Below, in pieces: positions 17,238 through 25,233 of a DNA stretch of 44,645 nt. Source of the DNA: Prescottella defluvii (GTDB taxonomy: Bacteria; Actinomycetota; Actinomycetes; Mycobacteriales; Mycobacteriaceae); contig NZ_JPOC01000019.1 in assembly GCF_000738775.1 (NCBI RefSeq), forward strand, positions 1-44,645, written 5' to 3'. Position 1 is the first letter of the stretch; every line of letters starts with the position of its first letter. The notes beneath the pieces are model-generated. The model was not told where the DNA came from. It saw only the letters and a program-made list of their open reading frames with translations, and made no database searches. The translations under genes and the position numbers were made by a program.

Positions 17238-18164
17238 TCAGAACGGGCTGGCGTCCCCGTCGGCGGCGAACTCGACGAAGGCGCGGGCCGCCCGACTGAG
17301 CAGCGCATCCTGCGACCACACCAGCAGGATGTCGACCTCGGGCACCGGCGGCTCCACCTCGGGCCGGACAACGACGCCGAGCCCCTCGTAGGTGACGTCG
17401 AGGTGGGGTCGCTGGATCAGCAGCGTCCAGCCGAAGCCCCGGCCCACGAGCGCGCGGGCAGTCTCGAAGTTCTTCGGCCGGAACCGCACGCGCGGGGTGA
17501 ACCCGGCATGGCTGCACATCTGCAGCGCGTGGAACGAACTGGGCGGGGCGTCGAGCAGCACCATCGGCTCGTCGGCGAGCTCGGCGAGCTCCACGACCGG
17601 CGCATCGGCAAGACGGTGGTCGGCGGGCAGCAGGATCGCCGGCTGCCGGGTGTCCATCCGAGTCGAGCGCAGGGCGGGCGACAGATCCAGGTCGTAGACG
17701 ATCGCCAGGTCCAGCTCCCCGGACGCCAACCGCTGCTCGAGCCGGTCCTGGGTGTCCTCGACGAAGTCGACGGTAACCCCCGGATGGAGCTGGTTGAACT
17801 CGTACAGCAGCCGCGGCAGCAGCGTCGGCCCCAGGGACGAGTAGCAGCCGATCGCGAGCGGACCGGTGAGCGCACCCTCCGCGCCCGACGCCTCCGCAGC
17901 CAGGTCGCCGGCCTGCTCGAGCAGCGCCTTCGCGCGCATCAGGACCCGTTCGCCGGTGGGCGTCAGCTGCACGCCGTGTGCGCGTCGCCGCACGCACAGC
18001 TGCGACTTGAGCGCCCGTTCCAGTTCGGTGATCGAGAGCGAGACCGCGGACTGCGACACGTGCAGCCGGTCGGCGGCGGCCCGGATGGTGCCGGTCTCGG
18101 CGACGGCCACGAAGACGAACAATTGGCGCATCGTGTACGCCGGCGGCCTCGCCGAGCTGACCAT
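17238..18164 (-). CDS. LysR-family transcriptional regulator
   Basis: A 308-residue LTTR: an N-terminal winged HTH (about residues 11-70; AADRLHVSQSAVSLSITELE) and a two-lobed periplasmic-binding-protein-like effector domain (about 95-300; GPLAIGCYSSLGP opens it). GGGAGGT precedes the ATG at 18164. It starts 5 bases after the DUF1254 gene stop and reads in the same direction as the transporter and monooxygenase. A regulator embedded co-directionally between structural genes suggests two transcripts, one from the DUF1254 promoter and one from the gap at 16981-17237. Confidence 0.92.
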   Translation of the reverse strand: MVSSARPPAYTMRQLFVFVAVAETGTIRAAADRLHVSQSAVSLSITELERALKSQLCVRRRAHGVQLTPTGERVLMRAKALLEQAGDLAAEASGAEGALTGPLAIGCYSSLGPTLLPRLLYEFNQLHPGVTVDFVEDTQDRLEQRLASGELDLAIVYDLDLSPALRSTRMDTRQPAILLPADHRLADAPVVELAELADEPMVLLDAPPSSFHALQMCSHAGFTPRVRFRPKNFETARALVGRGFGWTLLIQRPHLDVTYEGLGVVVRPEVEPPVPEVDILLVWSQDALLSRAARAFVEFAADGDASPF

Positions 18165-18169
18165 GGTGG

Positions 18170-19606
18170 TTACCTCCCAGGCATCGATTCTCCCACCTCG
18201 ACGAGCTCGCCCGGCGCCCACGTCCCGTCGAACCACGGCTCCAGCGGACCGTACAGCCGGAGCATCGGGAACCAGCTCTTGCCGGGGACGGTGCAGATCC
18301 AGTTCGACTCACGACCCGGCGGCGGCGTCGGCCCGAACCACAGCACGAACGACCCGTCGTCCTCCGAGACGACGGTGCCACTCAGGCTCATCAGACTCGG
18401 GTAGGGGTTGTCGGTCTGCAGCAGTGACCGTGTCTGGGTGTCGTAGATGTCGACCGACCAGAAGTTCTTCGCGGGCGGGTTCGCCGGGAGGGTCAGGCGG
18501 TAGCTCTTGCCGCCGTCGAGGATCGCCCCGTCCGCGTCCTCGGCCGTGTAGGCGTACGCGGACCCCGCCCCCACCTGGGCGTGCGCCATCGCCGGGGTGA
18601 TCACGGTCGCGAAGTAGTGGAACAGGGTGCGGGCGTCGAGGAGGCGCGCATGGTCGCGCAGGAACTCGTAGCTGCCACCGACGAACGCCTGCTTCCACGA
18701 CGAGCCGGCGTACAGATAGCTGTCCGCGTCGCGCGGGAAGTACACGAGCGCCCGGCTGATCCCGGCCGCGGTCCGCGCGGCGGTGTCGAGGATGCCGCGC
18801 ATGCGTTCGTCCGGCGCGAAGGGCGTCCCGTGGCGGATCCCGACGGCCGCGAGCTGACCGGCCCGCTCGGGATCGAGCGATTCCGCGGGTTCCTCCTGCA
18901 CCAGTTCGTCGATCTCCTCGAAGAACGAGAAGTCGTTCGCGTGCACGGTGTTGAACTTCTTGTCCGCGACGTTCACGAACGCCATCGCAGGCGGATCCGC
19001 GGCATCGGCGAGGCGGTAGACCCGGGTCGTCTTGACCGCGTCGACGCCACCGAGCGCCCGGAAGACCGCCCAGTTGGTGAACGTGGGGGTCCGGTAGACG
19101 AAGTAGCCGTCGGGTTCCTCGCCCTGGTAGCCGGGTGGCAGGAACAGGTACTTGCCGCCCTTGCCCTGGTCCGGTCCGGCGATCCCCATGTCGGCGACGT
19201 AGCGGAACCAGAAGTCGTCCACCACGCACAGCGACTCGGCGGGCGGTTCGATCACGACGGGCCCGTCGCGCAGGTCGAAGAACATCGTGGCGTAGGTGGT
19301 CTCGGTGTTCGGGGTCAGGAAGTAGCTGCCCGAGTTGGCGCGCGGGTCGGTGTAGGCGATCGTGCCCAGGCCGTCGATGCCGACGCTGCGGAACCCGCGC
19401 CGCATCGCGACGAGCGAGGCTCCCGGGACCGAGTTGAGGAAGACCTCGACGCCCCGCAGGAAGTCGAGGCCGTCGTACAGACTCTTGGTGGTCTCGGGCA
19501 GGGGTACCCCGTCGAAGAACTCGAACGTTCCGATCGGGGTCCCTACGCGGTCGGGCATCCCGACCCCCGCGAGGGCCTGCCCGAGGGCATCTCCTGCGTC
19601 GTGCAT
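18170..19606 (-). CDS. DUF1254 / DUF1214 domain protein
   Basis: A 478-residue protein. The N-terminal half (about residues 50-200) has the DUF1254 pattern with TPNTETTYATMFFDLRDGPVV (quoted in part: TPNTETTYATMF) and PPAESLCVVDDFW. The C-terminal part (about 360-460) matches DUF1214: YRLTLPANPPAKNFWSV, then the SLLQTDNPYPSL and WICTVPGKSWF strand motifs. No signal peptide is visible, unlike many family members that are exported. GGGGAGG precedes the ATG at 19606. The function of these domains is not established. It heads a cluster with LysR, an MHS transporter and an aromatic hydroxylase, and is divergent from the acyl-CoA dehydrogenase. Confidence 0.85.
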   Translation of the reverse strand: MHDAGDALGQALAGVGMPDRVGTPIGTFEFFDGVPLPETTKSLYDGLDFLRGVEVFLNSVPGASLVAMRRGFRSVGIDGLGTIAYTDPRANSGSYFLTPNTETTYATMFFDLRDGPVVIEPPAESLCVVDDFWFRYVADMGIAGPDQGKGGKYLFLPPGYQGEEPDGYFVYRTPTFTNWAVFRALGGVDAVKTTRVYRLADAADPPAMAFVNVADKKFNTVHANDFSFFEEIDELVQEEPAESLDPERAGQLAAVGIRHGTPFAPDERMRGILDTAARTAAGISRALVYFPRDADSYLYAGSSWKQAFVGGSYEFLRDHARLLDARTLFHYFATVITPAMAHAQVGAGSAYAYTAEDADGAILDGGKSYRLTLPANPPAKNFWSVDIYDTQTRSLLQTDNPYPSLMSLSGTVVSEDDGSFVLWFGPTPPPGRESNWICTVPGKSWFPMLRLYGPLEPWFDGTWAPGELVEVGESMPGR

Positions 19607-19772
19607 TCTGAACCTCCCCGTCCGACGATCGTCGGCGCCGACGGTAAGCGACTGCCGGGTCCTCCGTCCTCACCCACACGGGGTGATCCCTTCCGCCGAC
19701 GCAGATAGAGGGGAATACTCGCCAGTAGCTTTGTCGATAGTTCTCCGATCGCTCTCGTCGAGGAGGCGGATC

Positions 19773-21732
19773 ATGGCGGCACCGACCCAGGTCACGGAAG
19801 AACAGGCGCGAGCACTCGCCGAAGAATCCCGGGAGAGCGGCTGGGACAAGCCCCTCCTTCGCCAAGGAACTGTTCCTCGGGCGGTTCCGGCTCGACCTCG
19901 TCCATCCATTCCCCCGGCCCGGCGCCGCCGACGAGGCGCGGACCGAGGCGTTCCTCGCCGATCTCGAGCGGTACTGCCGAGGCATCGACGGGTCGGTGAT
20001 CGAACGCGAGGCCCGGATCCCCGACGAGTACGTGGCCGGACTGACCGCGCTCGGATGCTTCGGGCTCAAGGTCCCCACCGAGTACGGCGGACTCGGGCTG
20101 TCCCAGGTGGCCTACAACCGCGCACTGATGATCGTGACATCGGTGCACGGGAGCCTCGGCGCACTGCTGTCGGCGCACCAGTCCATCGGCGTACCCGAAC
20201 CGCTCAAGCTGGCCGGAACCGACGATCAGAAGGAGAAGTTCCTGCCGCGCTGCGCGAAGGGTGCGATCTCGGCGTTCCTGCTCACCGAGCCGGACGTCGG
20301 CTCGGATCCGGCACGGATGGCCTCGACCGCCACCCCGACCGCGGACGGCTCCGCGTATCTCCTCGACGGCGTCAAGCTGTGGACCACCAACGGTGTGGTG
20401 GCCGAACTGCTGGTGGTGATGGCGCGGGTGCCGCGCGGCGAGGGGCACCGCGGGGGTATCAGTGCGTTCGTCGTCGAGGCGGACTCCCCCGGCATCACCG
20501 TCGAACGCCGCAACGCCTTCATGGGTCTGCGCGGAATCGAGAACGGCGTCACCCGGATGCACCGGGTTCGGGTCCCTGCCGAGAACCTGATCGGACGGGA
20601 GGGCGACGGCCTGAAGATCGCGTTGACCACCCTGAACGCCGGCCGACTGGCGATCCCCGCGATGTGCGCGGCGGCGGGCAAGTGGTCACTCAAGATCGCC
20701 CGCGAGTGGTCCGCCGAGCGCGTGCAGTGGGGCAGGCCGGTCGGCGAGCACGGCGCCGTCGCCGCCAAGATCTCGTTCGTCGCGGCCACGACGTACGCAC
20801 TCGAGGCCGTACTGGAACTGTCGGGCCAGATGGCCGACGAGGGACGCAACGACATCCGGATCGAGGCCGCACTGGCCAAGCTGTGGTCGAGCGAGATGGC
20901 CTGCCGGATCGCCGACGACCTCGTCCAGATCCGCGGCGGTCGCGGCTACGAGACGGCCGCGTCGCTGGCGGCGCGCGGTGAACGTGCGGTCCCGGTCGAG
21001 CAGTTGATGCGAGACCTACGGATCAATCGAATCTTCGAGGGTTCGAGCGAGATCATGCGACTGCTCATCGCCCGTGAGGCCGTGGACGCGCACCTGACCG
21101 CAGCGGGCGACCTGGCCGACCCTGCAGCCGACATGCAGCACAAGGCCAAGGCGGCGCTCGGCGCGAGCGGCTTCTACGCCAGGTGGCTGCCGCACCTGTT
21201 CTCCGGCAAGGGCCAGCTGCCCACGTCGTACGGTGAATTCGGCTCACTGGCAACGCATCTGCGGTTCGTCGAACGGAACGCCCGCAAGCTCGCCCGCTCC
21301 ACCTTCTACGGGATGGCACGTTGGCAGGCCGGCATGGAGAAACACCAGGCCTTCCTCGGCCGGATCGTCGACATCGGCGCCGAACTGTTCGCGATGTCGG
21401 CGGCGTGCGTTCGCGCCGAGATGGAACGCGCCGACACTCCCGACCGGGGTGCGACCGCCACCGACCTCGCGGACGCCTTCTGCCGACAGTCGCGGTTGCG
21501 CGTCGACCGACTGTTCGCGGCACTGTGGGAGAACACCGACGACACCGACCATCGGATCGCCCGTGACGTCCTCGGCGGCGACTACACCTGGCTGGAGGCC
21601 GGCGTGCTGGATCCGTCGGAGGGCACCGGGCCGTGGATCGCGCCCTGGGCGCCGGGCGCCTCCACCGAGGAGAACCTGGCCCGACGCTTCTCCGCCCCGG
21701 CCGAGGCGGCCACGGAGGAATCTGTGGACTAG
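19773..21732 (+). CDS. Acyl-CoA dehydrogenase, long form, with a 5' frameshift
   Basis: The ATG at 19773 has GAGGAGG upstream and opens a frame encoding MAAPTQVTEEQARALAEE, but that frame leaves the family sequence after the C run at 19851-19854. Reading continues in the next frame as SFAKELFLGRFRLDLVHPF and on through the domain. The continuous downstream frame can only start at GTG 19996, without a clear ribosome site. The remainder is a typical FAD acyl-CoA dehydrogenase: LTEPDVGSDPA, WTTNG, RIFEGSSEIMR near the catalytic region. An extra C-terminal part of about 200 residues resembles VLCAD/ACAD9-type enzymes. Either a real mutation, leaving an N-truncated enzyme, or a sequencing error in a C homopolymer. 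Confidence 0.85.
19851..19854 (+). other. Frameshift site in acyl-CoA dehydrogenase (C4 run)
   Basis: Deleting one C from this four-C run joins the ATG-initiated frame (GWDKP) to SFAKELF in the main frame with no other change, restoring a protein of about 652 residues. Confidence 0.75.
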
Positions 21733-21737
21733 CGGAT

Positions 21738-21763
21738 CCGGAGAGCGCTCCCGCGCTCTCCGG
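21738..21763 (+). terminator. Terminator after acyl-CoA dehydrogenase
   Basis: Perfect 11-base stem (21738-21748 with 21753-21763) and 4-base loop, 6 bases after the stop at 21732. Confidence 0.75.
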
Positions 21764-22017
21764 GCAAGCGCGGAGGACGAAAGTGCGTGGCCGACGGCCG
21801 ATTCTTCGGGACGAGCCGTACAGTGGGGACCGCCCGGAGACTTACTCGTTCCCGCGCCGACCCACGCACGCCAGACAGTGATCGAGAGCACGCGAGTCAG
21901 CCGCGGCGCCTACCAGCGTCGGCGGGGCGAGCCATCGACATCCTCGCGCGGAAATGCGCCCCGGCCGTTCGGGAGCCCGCCGCCCGCGCGATACCGACAG
22001 ACGAAAAAGGACACGCC

Positions 22018-22188
22018 GTGAACAGCAAGCACGATCCGGTCGACGGACGACTCTTCTACGACCCACGAGCCGCAGCTGAGGGGGACCGGACTGCCGTCGA
22101 TGAGCTCGCCGGCCCCGTCGTCGCGGATTCGCACCCGACACCGAGAAGCAGCGAGGAGATCCATCGCGCGCTCTTCAGCACCCGGTAG
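22018..22188 (+). CDS. Small hypothetical protein (56 residues)
   Basis: GTG at 22018 with AAAAAGGA about 8 bases upstream opens a 56-residue acidic, hydrophilic protein (starts MNSKHDPVDGRLFYDP, ends HRALFSTR). The frame runs open back to 21787, but the upstream part is Arg/Ser-rich and lacks a ribosome site. No domain recognised. It stands alone 250 bases before the cold-shock gene. The 285 bases between the terminator at 21738 and this start hold nothing else that I can support. Confidence 0.5.
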   Translation: MNSKHDPVDGRLFYDPRAAAEGDRTAVDELAGPVVADSHPTPRSSEEIHRALFSTR

Positions 22189-22441
22189 CCCTCCACACCA
22201 ACGCTTCTGACACTTCTCGCCGGTATCCCCCAGCGCGGGCCACGGGGCCGATTTCGGGACTTCCCACCGAATGTGTGGTTGACTGTGGTTGGTCGTAGTT
22301 TTTGTTCGCGTTAGCCACGCTCGCAAATTCTTTGTTGCGGGCGGTGTGGATATTTCGTTCGGAAATCTTCTCGTCGTGCAATATTGGCCTGACTCTGCCC
22401 AATTTCGGCAGGGTCGTTGAGTATGAGAAGAGGAAATTCAC

Positions 22442-22645
22442 ATGGCAGAAGGCACCGTGAAGTGGTTCAACTCCGAGAAGGGGTTCGGCTTCATCGCACC
22501 TTCGGACGGTTCTGCTGACGTCTTCGCGCACTACTCGGAGATCCAGAGCGGCGGATTCCGCAACCTCGAGGAGAACCAGCGCGTGCGGTTCGAGATCGGT
22601 CAGGGCGCGAAGGGCCCCCAGGCGACCGGTATCACCGTAATCTGA
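22442..22645 (+). CDS. cspA: Cold-shock protein, CspA family
   Basis: A 67-residue single cold-shock (OB-fold) domain with RNP1 KGFGFI (about residues 13-18) and RNP2 VFAHY (about 27-31), full family length. AAGAGGAAA lies upstream of the ATG. It binds single-stranded nucleic acid and acts as an RNA chaperone. The 253 bases upstream (22189-22441) are unusually AT-rich for this window near the gene and carry no ORF, as expected for a long structured cold-shock leader. A CTGCC/GGCAG hairpin lies about 40 bases before the start. A strong terminator follows. Confidence 0.95.
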   Translation: MAEGTVKWFNSEKGFGFIAPSDGSADVFAHYSEIQSGGFRNLEENQRVRFEIGQGAKGPQATGITVI

Positions 22646-22685
22646 CCCACCCCCGTTTCTTCCCCCTCGCGGGGATGTGAGGCCA

Positions 22686-22728
22686 CGTCGGGCCCCGCCC
22701 CTTCCATGCAAGGGGGCGGGGCCCGACG
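22686..22728 (+). terminator. Terminator after cspA
   Basis: Perfect 16-base GC-rich stem (22686-22701 with 22713-22728), 11-base loop, followed by CG and TTT; 40 bases past the cspA stop. Confidence 0.85.
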
Positions 22729-22799
22729 CGTTTCCCACGGGAGAACTCGAGCTACCGGGAAATCCTTAGCCCCGCAGACCGATCCGAGAAACCTGAGCC

Positions 22800-22893
22800 C
22801 TCGGACAGCCCCGCAGAGGGTCCTGTTGCCAGGACGGTGGCGATACTGCCCGACAGCGGGCGCACACCGAACCCGGATCATCCTCCAGCCACC
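22800..22893 (-). other. Structured intergenic stretch between cspA and the short minus-strand gene
   Basis: Convergent gap with three stems. GTCCTG/CAGGAC (22820-22835) has a GCAA tetraloop when read on the minus strand. GCCCG/CGGGC (22848-22861) has a 4-base loop. GGTGGC/GCCACC (22836-22841 with 22888-22893) encloses the second. The GNRA-type loop favours a minus-strand transcript, i.e. the 3' end of the gene at 22918-23286, or an independent RNA. No known RNA family recognised. Confidence 0.3.
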
Positions 22894-22917
22894 GAACCCT
22901 TTGGCGCAAAGCATCTT

Positions 22918-23286
22918 TCAGGGATGAACGACCCCGCGCAGATTCTCCGCAGCCCGCGCCACGGCGGTCAGCTCCGCCCGTGCAGATTTCATCGCGGCGG
23001 CACGACTGAGCGGGACAGCCCGCACCGCGTCATCCTCGACCGGCCGCCGTCCGCCTGTTCGGGTCGCCCGTTCCCGCTCGTCGTGCACGCGCTGTCGATC
23101 CGCATTCACGCGGCGCCAGAACGCTGCATCAAGAGTGAGAGACATGGGTTCCATTCTGTCAGTGAGTGGTTCACCGAAGCGAACCGGAGCCGGGATATCC
23201 ACGGCCCGCTCCTCCGCCACGCGGACTCGCCGGCACCGGACCACTTTCGCCGGCGCGACCTGAATCATCGAATGGGTGACGACCAT
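22918..23286 (-). CDS. Short hypothetical protein, probably leaderless
   Basis: A 122-residue basic protein (MVVTHSMIQVAPAKVV at the start; LTLDAAFWRRVNADRQRVHD and AAAMKSARAELTAVARAAEN later), likely helical in its second half. Codons have the high third-position GC expected of real genes here, from the ATG at 23286 onward. There is no ribosome-binding site. Instead TAGACT, part of a 22-base palindrome, lies 8 bases before the ATG, as for a leaderless transcript. ATGs at 23151 and 23142 are internal alternatives. No domain recognised. The upstream palindrome suggests repression by a dimeric regulator. Confidence 0.55.
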   Translation of the reverse strand: MVVTHSMIQVAPAKVVRCRRVRVAEERAVDIPAPVRFGEPLTDRMEPMSLTLDAAFWRRVNADRQRVHDERERATRTGGRRPVEDDAVRAVPLSRAAAMKSARAELTAVARAAENLRGVVHP

Positions 23287-23294
23287 CACAAAAA

Positions 23295-23316
23295 GTCTAC
23301 AGTGGCGACTGTAGAC
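23295..23316. promoter_or_regulatory. 22-bp palindromic operator in divergent promoter
   Basis: GTCTACAGT (23295-23303) and ACTGTAGAC (23308-23316) are a perfect 9-base inverted repeat with a 4-base spacer. Each arm supplies a TAGAC(T/A) -10-like element on one strand, so a bound dimer would block both the short minus-strand gene and the plus-strand transcript through 23324-23759. The TACAGT/ACTGTA core resembles BlaI/CopY-type winged-helix operators, but no such regulator gene is in the window. Confidence 0.6.
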
Positions 23317-23323
23317 AAGCGCA

Positions 23324-23759
23324 CCTGCCCGTTGTATTGTTCCTTCTGTCGATACAGAAGGATCCGAAACGGCAGGCAGAGGACGAACTGCCTGCATGGA
23401 GGAACAAGCTGGTAGTAGGGCGGGACGTGTCGAGAAGATGTGTTGATGTGTTTGTCGAAGGACTCGACGCGTCCCGCCATCTACCGGGCAGCAAGATCGG
23501 CCCGGTAGAGAAATGCAGGGAACAACAGGTAGTTGCAATACTTGCGGCGTCGGCAGTTCGATGCCGCACCCGGGCGGTAGCGAGATCGCCGTCCCGGAGC
23601 GTCGAAGGAATATCCCCAACTGGGAGGTGGTGCACTGTCAGCTGTTACACGATCGAGTCCCGTCCACCGAGGCGGGGAACAAGTACGGATGCCGGCCCGA
23701 TGGCCGGTCTGAGTAAGTAAATCCCCTCGGGCCCCGGCGCCGCACAGGCGCCGGGGCCC
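23324..23759 (+). ncRNA. Candidate structured RNA or long leader upstream of the MerR-type gene
   Basis: This 436-base stretch has no convincing ORF but is packed with inverted repeats. 23341-23349/23354-23362 pairs 9 bp, perfect, loop CGAT. 23372-23379/23388-23395 pairs 8 bp. 23419-23434/23463-23478 pairs 16 bp with one G-U. 23480-23489/23500-23509 pairs 10 bp. 23544-23548/23563-23567 pairs 5 bp. A bulged stem with GCGA/TCGC lies around 23571-23596. 23692-23696/23703-23707 pairs 5 bp, and 23729-23741/23747-23759 pairs 13 bp. All but one pairing is exact. It begins just past a promoter-like palindrome. No tRNA, tmRNA, RNase P or riboswitch signature was recognised. The 5' end is inferred. Confidence 0.4.
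23729..23759 (+). terminator. 13-bp hairpin: RNA terminator or ribosome-site sequestering stem
   Basis: Perfect GC-only stem (23729-23741 with 23747-23759), 5-base loop. Its 3' arm contains the only GGGG that could serve the GTG at 23766, so folding would hide that ribosome site. It could equally end the upstream RNA. Confidence 0.55.
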
Positions 23760-23765
23760 ACGTCC

Positions 23766-24173
23766 GTGCACACGAAAGGCGTCACGCACATTCCGCCGAA
23801 GCCAGACGACAGTAGCCAGAACGCCAGCGGCCCGGGCGACAAGTTCGACGACGAGGACTACCCGGCATACAGCATGGGCCGAGCCGCCGAACTCCTCGGC
23901 GTCACCCAGGCGTTTCTCCGCAGCCTCGACACCGCAAATCTCATCACCCCGCTGCGATCCGAGGGCGGTCACCGCCGCTACTCCCGCTACCAGCTCCGCG
24001 TCGCCGCCCGCGCCCGTGAACTGATCGACCAGGGCACCCCCACAGAGGCCGCCTGCCGCATCATCACCCTCGAAGACCAACTCAGCGATGCACAGCGCAT
24101 CAACACCGAACTCCGCCAGGCGCAGCAGCAGCAGGCGAGCGAAGCCATCGATCGCGAAAGCACCACCGACTGA
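23766..24173 (+). CDS. MerR-family helix-turn-helix regulator
   Basis: A 135-residue protein. After a 36-residue acidic, polar N-terminus comes a MerR winged HTH (about residues 37-105): YSMGRAAELLGVTQAFLRSL, then LITPLRSEGGHRRYSRYQL. A Gln/Glu-rich coiled-coil helix at the C-terminus probably dimerises. It lacks a metal- or drug-sensing domain. The start is uncertain: GTG at 23766 is the first in-frame codon after the hairpin; ATG at 23874 would cut into the domain start. The strongly structured upstream DNA suggests control at the RNA level. Confidence 0.8.
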   Translation: MHTKGVTHIPPKPDDSSQNASGPGDKFDDEDYPAYSMGRAAELLGVTQAFLRSLDTANLITPLRSEGGHRRYSRYQLRVAARARELIDQGTPTEAACRIITLEDQLSDAQRINTELRQAQQQQASEAIDRESTTD

Positions 24174-24222
24174 ACACCGCCGGCGGTACATGCCGGACAC
24201 GCTGATGGGGCCGCGTGCGACC

Positions 24223-24772
24223 TCAGGCGGGCTGCGCGGTCACGACCACGTTGTCCTCGTACGTGAAGCCGGAAGGTAGATGCGGATCGGGAACCGTTGT
24301 TCCACCGCAGGTTACGAGAGCGAGCAGTGGCTCGCCTGCGGTATCGAACAGATCATCCGGCAGCGCCGTCTTTTCGTACAGCCGCAAACTGCTCGCGCGA
24401 TAGGTCCACACCTGACCGGACTGTCGCTCACGAAGATGGGTGTGCCCGGCTCGATCTGGTGTAGCGCCCACGTCGCGCCTCGGGTGCGGTCCCCGTCGTC
24501 GACGTGGCCGGCAACCAGATTGGCGCCTTCACCGGCTCCGAACGCAACGCCGTTTGCGAGATGTGAGACGAACCTCGGAGCGGGAAGCACCATGCCCCCG
24601 GAACCGATTCCGGTGGAAACCATGCTGCGCTGATGTTCAGGTCCGGAATTGCCAGCGTGTTCGGCGGCAGATCCGGCCGCTGGATCGGTGCGGTGGAATC
24701 GAGGAATGACAGGTCCGACGCAGCGAATGGGTTCTCGGGTACCAGCGCCGAGAGCGGCTGCCCTGCCGTTCC
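24223..24772 (-). pseudogene. Sortase (class F-like) remnant with at least two frameshifts and no N-terminus
   Basis: Three consecutive minus-strand pieces in alternating frames reproduce a sortase. About 24772-24633 reads ...PPNTLAIPDLNIS; about 24632-24440 reads MVSTGIGSGG...NLVAGHVDD...LHQIEPGTPIFVSD; about 24440-24223 reads SGQVWTYRASSLRLYEKT...LALVTCGG...YEDNVVVTAQPA. The catalytic His (GHVD) and Cys (VTCGG) motifs and the following region are intact. Each junction fits a single-base deletion, near 24633 and near 24440. No start codon, signal or membrane anchor precedes the first piece. Sortases attach proteins to the cell wall; this copy cannot make one chain. Confidence 0.75.
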
Positions 24773-25083
24773 TCACTCTCACGCCGGAAGCGCTGGACTG
24801 GATTGCCGCTGCCGGCCTCGAGCAGACATTGACCACATCAGGGATCGACCCGAGGAGCTGCCCGCGGTTGGTCACCGAACGCGTGACCACCGTGCGGCTG
24901 ACCCAGCGGGAACTCGAGGTGCTCCGCGAACTCGCGAGCGGCGGGACCATGACGACGATCTCCGTGCGGATGTTCGTGTCACTGAACACGGTCAAGTCCC
25001 AGATTCGTAGCATCTACCGCAAGCTCGGTGCGCATTCCCGGGCAGAGGCGATCGAGACGGCGATTCGTCTGCGGCTGCTCTAG
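24706..25083 (+). CDS. LuxR-type HTH protein, probably N-terminally truncated
   Basis: The last 65 residues form a LuxR (GerE) helix-turn-helix: LTQRELEVLRELASG...VSLNTVKSQIRSIYRKLGAHSR. The preceding 45-50 residues (LTPEALDWIAAAGLEQTL...) look like the end of a larger sensor or MalT-type protein. No receiver domain is present. Start codons are poor: ATG 24706 has only a weak upstream purine run, and its first residues overlap the antisense sortase remnant. It therefore looks like the 3' end of a longer gene left by a deletion or insertion. A short functional regulator cannot be excluded. Confidence 0.6.
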   Translation: MTGPTQRMGSRVPAPRAAALPFLTLTPEALDWIAAAGLEQTLTTSGIDPRSCPRLVTERVTTVRLTQRELEVLRELASGGTMTTISVRMFVSLNTVKSQIRSIYRKLGAHSRAEAIETAIRLRLL

Positions 25084-25233
25084 TTCCGCTTTCCGATACC
25101 GAGCGTCATCGATCTGTTCGATCCGGCGAGCCCGATTACTTTCCTCTCCGTGAGGGGTCTATCTGTGCAAGGGCCGCATCTGCGGGCAGGGCACCGGCCG
25201 GATGGTACGGACGATGACTAGGGGAGAACCTCT

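Noticed and set aside
22945-23110. CRISPR or tandem repeat array in the inverted-repeat-rich middle region
   Set aside because: Inverted repeats differ from one another in sequence and length; no regularly spaced identical direct repeats.
23635-23690. tRNA-like 3' end (GGTGG...CCACC enclosing a GATCGAGTC loop)
   Set aside because: The supposed T-arm does not pair and there is no anticodon or D-arm, so not called as a tRNA.
23337-23720. 127-codon plus-strand ORF in the structured stretch
   Set aside because: No ribosome site, composition unlike neighbouring proteins, and the sequence is dominated by inverted repeats.
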